9,508 nucleotides of DNA, taken from positions 1 through 9,508 of the forward strand of contig JAUVYQ010000100.1 of the NCBI GenBank assembly GCA_030603035.1, read 5' to 3'. The translations under genes were made by a program, and so were the position numbers. This document shows positions 5,654 to 9,508 of this stretch, piece by piece (within the stretch, counting starts at the first letter, position 1; each line of letters opens with the position of its first letter). This DNA is from Phycisphaerae bacterium. Its GTDB lineage: Bacteria > Planctomycetota > Phycisphaerae > Sedimentisphaerales > SG8-4. Below the pieces are notes generated by a model. The model did no database searches. It worked only from the letters and a program-made list of their open reading frames with translations, and was not told the origin of the DNA.

Positions 5654-6682
5654 TCACTCAGGCATTTTTAAGACCCCTGCCCCCTGGATTTTTCCTTGCT
5701 TAAGCAAAATTAGAGCCCTGTTGGCTTCTTCCAGGCTAAATTCTTGAACTTCAGGGATAATCGGGATTTCAGCCGCCAGAGGCAGAAAATCTCGAGCGTC
5801 ACTTCTGGTAATGTTGGCTACACTTTTTAGTTCTTTTTCCAGCCAGAGATGGGTCGGATAGTCTAATTTTAGCAGGGTTTCTTTGTCTCTTTCTTCCTTT
5901 CGGATTGCGTTTATGACCACCCGTCCTGCCTTTTCTAACACCCTCAAGGCCTCGACTACCGGCTTCCAGGCAGGTGTAAAATCGATTGCACAATTGAGTT
6001 TCGCCGGCGGCGTGTCTCCGGTTGCTCCGACCCAATCAGCCCCCAATTTTCCGGCTAAATCCTGATGTTTTTGCTGCCGGGGCCTGGTGAAAACAAAAAC
6101 CCTGGAATTCGGATATTTGTGTTTCACTATCTGAATGACAATATGGGCTGAAGCTCCGAAACCAAATAGGCCGAGAATTTGACCGTCCCGAAGGCCCGTT
6201 AGTCTTAAGGCCCTGTAGCCGATTGCTCCGGCACATAAAAGAGGAGCTGCCTGTGAGCAGGAAAATCTATCAGGAATCGGGCAGGCAAAATCCTCTGAGA
6301 TTATGGTGTATTCGGCATAGCCGCCATTTGCATGACAGCCGGTGCCCTGAAACTCCGAGCATAGGTTTTCGTTTCCCTGCCGGCAAAACCGGCATTTTCC
6401 GCAGGCATAATTTATCCAGCCAATTCCCACCCGGTCGCCTGATTTAAATTTAGTTGCCTCAGAGCCTGAGCCCTGCACTCTGCCAACAATCTCGTGACCC
6501 AGAATTATCGGTAATCTCGGCTGAAGCCTTCCCTCGATTTCATCGAGCTCGGTATGACAAACTCCGCAGGCTGAAATTTTTACTAAAATCTGTTTCGGGC
6601 CGGGTGCTGGAATTGGCCAGTCCTCTAACTCTAAAGGTTTTTCTTCAATGGGCGCAACCTTCTTAAGGACCATTGCCTTCAT
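5654..6682 (-). CDS. Zinc-dependent medium-chain alcohol dehydrogenase
   Basis: This 342-residue MDR-superfamily oxidoreductase should interconvert alcohols and aldehydes with NAD(P). Catalytic zinc ligands are C42 (CGVCHTE), H63-E64 (GHE) and C150 (LLCAG). The structural zinc lobe has C94, C97, C100 and C108 (CGKCRFCRQGNENLC). The nucleotide-binding loop is GLFGFGASAH, from about residue 171, a slightly altered glycine motif typical of the cinnamyl-alcohol-dehydrogenase-like CAD2 branch (zinc-binding alcohol dehydrogenase family). All key residues are present, so it should be active, but its substrate is not predictable. AAGGAGG precedes ATG 6682 by 8 nt and overlaps the stop of the DUF1573 gene (TAAGGAGG). 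It is followed within a few bases by the radical SAM gene. The three genes therefore form one transcription unit. Confidence 0.93.
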   Translation of the reverse strand: MKAMVLKKVAPIEEKPLELEDWPIPAPGPKQILVKISACGVCHTELDEIEGRLQPRLPIILGHEIVGRVQGSGSEATKFKSGDRVGIGWINYACGKCRFCRQGNENLCSEFQGTGCHANGGYAEYTIISEDFACPIPDRFSCSQAAPLLCAGAIGYRALRLTGLRDGQILGLFGFGASAHIVIQIVKHKYPNSRVFVFTRPRQQKHQDLAGKLGADWVGATGDTPPAKLNCAIDFTPAWKPVVEALRVLEKAGRVVINAIRKEERDKETLLKLDYPTHLWLEKELKSVANITRSDARDFLPLAAEIPIIPEVQEFSLEEANRALILLKQGKIQGAGVLKMPE

Positions 6683-6695
6683 TTCTCAGGCCTCC

Positions 6696-7136
6696 TTATG
6701 TATTGGCGCTAAGAGCGGTGGCTTTGCCTGCGATGTAGCTTACCCTTATTGTTCCCGTCCGGCCCGGGGCATATTCTTTCCTGTCGAGCTCAAACACCGT
6801 GCAGCCGCAGGTTCGCTTGATTTTTCCTATTTTTAATCCGCCATCGGCGGAGCCGGTATTTGTGAACTTGAACTCACAGGTATTCTTCGTACCCTGACCA
6901 ACGTCGCCTAAATCGCAAACCGTTTTCTCAAAAGAAATCCTCGGCCATAGATTATTAACGTCAAGCTGAGTATCTGGCGAAACTTTCGGGGGTTCCGGGG
7001 CCTGAAATTCTTTGATGGGTGATTCAACCGTATTTTTTGCACTTTGGGCTCTGACCGATTGCTGCTGCAAACCAATTGCTAACAAGAAAACGAGGCTCGC
7101 TAAAGCAAATCCAAGAACCAACTGATTTCTTTTCAT
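6696..7136 (-). CDS. Exported DUF1573 protein, C-terminally short
   Basis: The N-terminus (MKRNQLVLGFALASLVFLLAIGL) is a signal peptide or membrane anchor, followed by a Pro/Glu-rich linker to about residue 60. The DUF1573 beta-sandwich then follows: CDLGDVGQGTKNTCEFKFTN, then KIKRTCGCTVFELDRKEYAPG. The TCGCT motif is the family hallmark. Usual members continue after the GTIRVSYIAGK strand with one or two further strands ending near YSND. Here the protein stops after ATALSANT, so roughly 20 residues of the domain are missing and it may fold poorly. The function of DUF1573 proteins is unknown. The start ATG 7136 has only a weak AGG upstream. The TAA stop is fused to the dehydrogenase ribosome site, so translation of the two is likely coupled. 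Confidence 0.85.
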   Translation of the reverse strand: MKRNQLVLGFALASLVFLLAIGLQQQSVRAQSAKNTVESPIKEFQAPEPPKVSPDTQLDVNNLWPRISFEKTVCDLGDVGQGTKNTCEFKFTNTGSADGGLKIGKIKRTCGCTVFELDRKEYAPGRTGTIRVSYIAGKATALSANT

Positions 7137-7138
7137 AT

Positions 7139-7189
7139 CAGGACCTGCCAGTTGTAGTTGTAGTAATAAAGGGTCGTTGCTGAGTCAAT
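7139..7189 (-). pseudogene. Short RHS core scrap
   Basis: Seventeen codons between the secreted-protein gene and the DUF1573 gene read IDSATTLYYYNYNWQVL. YYxNxNWQVL is a characteristic segment of planctomycete RHS cores, lying upstream of the YGNPYLFTGRR segment. The next codons are ATA TGA, with TGA overlapping the DUF1573 ATG. The piece is too short to be a gene and is read as recombination debris. Confidence 0.5.
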
Positions 7190-8438
7190 CTTCCTTATCC
7201 TGCGTCCGAGGGCATGGTATATCTTTTACAACAACACCACCTTTTTCATCCAACATTACGAGATAAAGTTCGTCACCTTTTAGCACGAGGAAAACATCGG
7301 ATTCATATATATGATGTAGTTTCGGTGGTATCTGAGCCCTATCTATTACTTTCAGTTTATCATCAAGAAATGAAACAAACATATTTGAGCTATTCCAACT
7401 GACAGCAGCCCATGTACAAATACCTTCCCCAAGGTATAACGGACGACTCCTGTTCGCATAAGATGAAACCAAGGTAGTGTGAAGTATCTTGCTGTCTCGA
7501 AGCACAATTATGGTATCATCTGCTGCTAACCACAGAGTATGACGTTTGCCTATCGTAGCTACAGAGCCATGAGCCGGATCGACGGCCAAATTATGTATGA
7601 GGTCCCCACCGCTATAGCACTTGGTCCAAGAGAGATTGGTTTCTTTTGTCCACTTCGCCACCCGTAGAATATGCCCAGTTGGGTGCCCCCAGGGTTTTGG
7701 GGGACGTTTCGCTATGATCTGCCAGATAACAATATCATTGCCGTCGATTGCACACTCAATCTCTCGCGATTGAAAGTGCTCATCCTCAATGACGAACTCG
7801 TTTTGCAAGGTACAGCCTTTATCATCAAACAAGTAGCAAACAAGTTTATGCGCTTGATAAGTATCAGCGTTAGGATCGTTGTCCCTGTGAGCTGAACCTG
7901 ATTTTAGAACAATAAGCTTGCGTAACTGACCTTGTCTAAGTAACCACCATCTCCAAATACTTTGTCCACCCGGTACAATAAGTGCCTCTTTTTCCTCTGA
8001 AGGCCCGCCTATATATATGCGGTCGTCCTCTACAGGCTTCGAGTAAGATATAGGTGGTGCGTGATGAATCCACATCCAAAGAGGTGGTAATTTACAGTTA
8101 TCGCCTATTAAAGCTGCATTTGTATCTGGCCAGTATTGCCTACCGTGAAAAGGAAAGTTATAAACACCGAGTATTTTACCTGTAAGATCACATGATATAG
8201 CACGATTGATACGAGGTGAACCAGGTGTGCTAACATCACTCTCTTCAATAGTGGTAATCAAAAGCGTTCCATCTTCACAAAGTCTTGCAGAATTTATCTT
8301 GCGAATATATTTATAACGAGAATCAGTAGTGGGCAAATAGGAAGAGAATTGCTTATTCTCGGTGTTTTCAGAAGCAGTAGCAATTATAATATTCAAGCAC
8401 AAAAAAAACGTTGCTGGAACAATCCATATAGTTTTCAT
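7185..8438 (-). CDS. Secreted protein of unknown function
   Basis: I do not recognise this 417-residue protein. It starts with a signal peptide (MKTIWIVPATFFLCLNIII, then ATASEN, with cleavage likely after ATA near residue 22). The FLCLN segment is a poor lipobox. The mature part has no further membrane segment, many aromatic residues and short beta-strand stretches alternating with charged turns (ISCDLTGKILGVYNFP, LWLAADDTIIVLRD, MFVSFLDDKLKVIDR, LYLVMLDEKGGVVV). This looks like a beta-propeller, though no named repeat is clear. ATG 8438 has a weak AGG about 8 nt upstream. Sampled stretches are near 42% GC against about 53% in the dehydrogenase, so it may be acquired. It directly follows the RHS C-terminal domain, where an immunity gene often sits. 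An immunity role is possible, but its size makes this doubtful. Confidence 0.75.
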   Translation of the reverse strand: MKTIWIVPATFFLCLNIIIATASENTENKQFSSYLPTTDSRYKYIRKINSARLCEDGTLLITTIEESDVSTPGSPRINRAISCDLTGKILGVYNFPFHGRQYWPDTNAALIGDNCKLPPLWMWIHHAPPISYSKPVEDDRIYIGGPSEEKEALIVPGGQSIWRWWLLRQGQLRKLIVLKSGSAHRDNDPNADTYQAHKLVCYLFDDKGCTLQNEFVIEDEHFQSREIECAIDGNDIVIWQIIAKRPPKPWGHPTGHILRVAKWTKETNLSWTKCYSGGDLIHNLAVDPAHGSVATIGKRHTLWLAADDTIIVLRDSKILHTTLVSSYANRSRPLYLGEGICTWAAVSWNSSNMFVSFLDDKLKVIDRAQIPPKLHHIYESDVFLVLKGDELYLVMLDEKGGVVVKDIPCPRTQDKED

Positions 8439-8463
8439 AAAACCAACCTATGTACCAACTTCT

Positions 8464-9288
8464 TTATGGAATTCCACATCTACATTTAACACATGGATAC
8501 TATGGATACTTTGCTAATGTTTCTAACTCAGACCATGTACCGATTACTGTATCCGCGGCATCACTAGGCCACAGCCTGGTCTGGTCGGGTATGATCACTC
8601 CAGTTTGGATGCGTGTTTTCTGCTGCTAAGCACCATGCACGATCAAAAATAAAACCGCCCAGAAGGACACAGTGGTACCACGGAGCATGTTCTTTGGGCG
8701 TCGCAGAATAGTGCCCCGTATTGTGAGACCACGCATCTTGGAATGGATGCAATGCAGTTCCCATTTCGTTAAGCGCTTTGTTTACTCTATTAGCCCCTGC
8801 AGCAGTGTGGGCTTTACTCCTATGCTTATTAAACTTTGCTGTTCTCGCGCCCGTGGGCACATCGAAATGGTAAGTTTGGTCACCAATCCAGGGTAAGGGT
8901 GATCTGCCAGACATGATAGAGTCCACATAATCGCACGCTCTTGCAATTTTTTCCGCACAATCGTTATTGTAACCAATGGCCTCCGCCACCTCTTTAGTCA
9001 TGCCATAATGCATACCACTCCCCCATAAACCGAAGGAATCCCATTGCATAAGCGGATTACTACTAACATATTCGTACAAATTCGATCCATCATTGTATTG
9101 CCATAAAATCCAAAACGGATTTTCCCTGCCCCCAGCGGGATTAATCCCCAGCGGGTCGTGGGTTGTGAATCGGCCGGTGTAGTAGTCGTAGTATCTGTTT
9201 CTGTTGTATTGGATTTTCAAAGAGCTATTATCCAGTATATCAAGTCTTCGGCCGGTGAACAAGTAAAAATTCCCTATCGATGAAGTAT
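8464..9288 (-). pseudogene. RHS protein C-terminal part with a phospholipase C/S1-P1 nuclease-like domain, truncated and frameshifted
   Basis: The core end reads IGNFYLFTGRRLDILDN, YYDYYTGRFTTHDPLGI, then NPLMQWDSFGLWG, the usual boundary to a variable C-terminal domain. That domain has HYGMTKEVAEA, ARACDYVDS, QTYHFD and GTALHPFQDAWSHNTGH. The His/Asp pattern and the ALH..QD..SH motif suggest the zinc-dependent phospholipase C / S1-P1 nuclease fold, so a membrane- or nucleic-acid-cleaving toxin is plausible. Upstream RHS sequence is cut off by the IS end near 9289. A GTG at 9358 lies inside the transposase and is not a real start. In frame the protein ends ...HTRPDQAVA at TAG 8566-8564. Shifting one base near 8575 continues as LWPSDAADTVIGTWSELETL to TAG 8502-8500, so a frameshift has broken the end. 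Removing one copy of a 9-bp duplication would extend it to TAA 8466-8464. Confidence 0.8.
8493..8510. repeat. Perfect 9-bp tandem duplication
   Basis: ATGGATACT occurs twice in direct succession (8493-8501 and 8502-8510). On the coding strand the junction creates the TAG at 8502-8500. With a single copy the shifted RHS frame would read KYPCVKCRCGIP and stop at TAA 8466-8464. The duplication therefore looks like a later slip in an already broken gene. Confidence 0.8.
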
Positions 9289-9508
9289 GGGTGCCCGTCA
9301 AGTTTGTAGGTGGATTTTTCAGGCTGCTAATGGTTGTTGCGACCATAACTTGTCCCACCTTTTATTTACCCAGGTAACCCGCAAAGCCAATGTTGCTGAT
9401 GAGCCGGCTCTGCTCCAGATCATACCAGATTGCTTCAAGCGTTTACCAACCACATATTTACAGGCACCCTCGACTGCACCAGAGCCTATATCATAACCTT
9501 TGCCTCGA
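9289..9508 (-). mobile_element. Right-edge part of an ISKra4-type insertion sequence
   Basis: The transposase 3' end is followed by about 30 noncoding bases. After these the RHS reading frame resumes (SSIGNFYLFTG). The element end is placed at about 9289, where the plus strand reads GGGTGCCCGTCAA, a G-rich terminus plausible for this family. The exact end and any target duplication cannot be fixed without the other end of the element, which lies outside the window. Confidence 0.6.
9319..9508 (-). CDS. ISKra4-family transposase, C-terminal end (5' part beyond window)
   Basis: Sixty-two codons run from the right edge to TGA 9321-9319. The sequence GYDIGSGAVEGACKYVVGKR, followed by LKQSGMIWSRAGSSATLALR and a Trp-rich tail (W-N-K-R-W-D-K-L-W), is the typical end of ISKra4-family DDE transposases. 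The Glu in AVEGACK is the likely third catalytic acid. The visible part has no stop or frameshift, so the element could be intact beyond the edge. The start of the gene and the rest of the element are not visible. Confidence 0.88.
   Translation of the reverse strand, partial: RGKGYDIGSGAVEGACKYVVGKRLKQSGMIWSRAGSSATLALRVTWVNKRWDKLWSQQPLAA

Noticed and set aside
6696..6760. Frameshift as the cause of the short DUF1573 protein
   Set aside because: Neither alternative frame continues the domain before the dehydrogenase start, so the end appears truly missing rather than shifted.
9289..9358. GTG at 9358 as the start of the RHS protein
   Set aside because: The codons from 9358 to about 9290 lie within the transposase gene and IS end and only happen to be in frame with the RHS sequence.
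1..9508. tRNA, rRNA or CRISPR array
   Set aside because: No cloverleaf, rRNA-like stretch or regularly spaced repeats with unique spacers were seen; the only tandem arrays are the 15-bp coding units and the 9-bp duplication.

Overview
The window reads like a fragment of a Planctomycetota genome, most likely Phycisphaerae or a close relative, although Kiritimatiellota or Verrucomicrobiota cannot be excluded. The basis is the mix of families: a DUF4139 secreted protein, a DUF1573 protein, a sulfatase remnant, several pieces of RHS/YD-repeat protein and an ISKra4-type transposase. This is inference from family content, since no marker gene is present. Every gene and every recognisable gene remnant lies on the minus strand, so the text below reads from right to left.

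Right edge to 7.1 kb, accessory region: the 3' end of an ISKra4-family transposase enters from the right edge. Its element appears to have landed inside an RHS gene, of which only the last core repeats and a variable C-terminal domain remain. That domain looks like the zinc phospholipase C / S1-P1 nuclease fold. A one-base frameshift and a 9-bp tandem duplication have broken its end. Close behind it is a 417-residue secreted protein of unknown function, more AT-rich than the genes further left. A 17-codon scrap of RHS core follows.

7.1 to 3.0 kb: a tightly spaced group of a DUF1573 protein (C-terminally short), a zinc-dependent medium-chain alcohol dehydrogenase and a radical SAM protein. The radical SAM frame is interrupted by one in-frame TAG but reads on for 49 protein-like codons. 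After about 200 bp with possible promoter elements comes a DUF4139 secreted protein. It is followed by debris: the C-terminal end of a sulfatase and a second RHS core fragment resembling the one at the right.

3.0 kb to left edge: a small one-module siroheme/4Fe-4S reductase (low-molecular-weight sulfite/nitrite reductase type) overlaps a TIGR02757/DUF2400 gene, whose protein carries an endonuclease III-like Lys/Asp pair and four-cysteine cluster pattern. The last unit is an arsenic-type ArsR repressor with a strong sigma70 promoter and a 16-bp operator just downstream of the -10 box. It co-transcribes a membrane-anchored thioredoxin-like protein with paired cysteines at its N-terminus and tandem Gly-Cys-Gly-Pro-Ser repeats at its C-terminus. 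That gene runs off the left edge and has no ORF-length problem: 256 uninterrupted codons are visible. It is the most promising candidate for a poorly described system here, an ArsR-controlled cysteine-rich metalloid or thiol protein.
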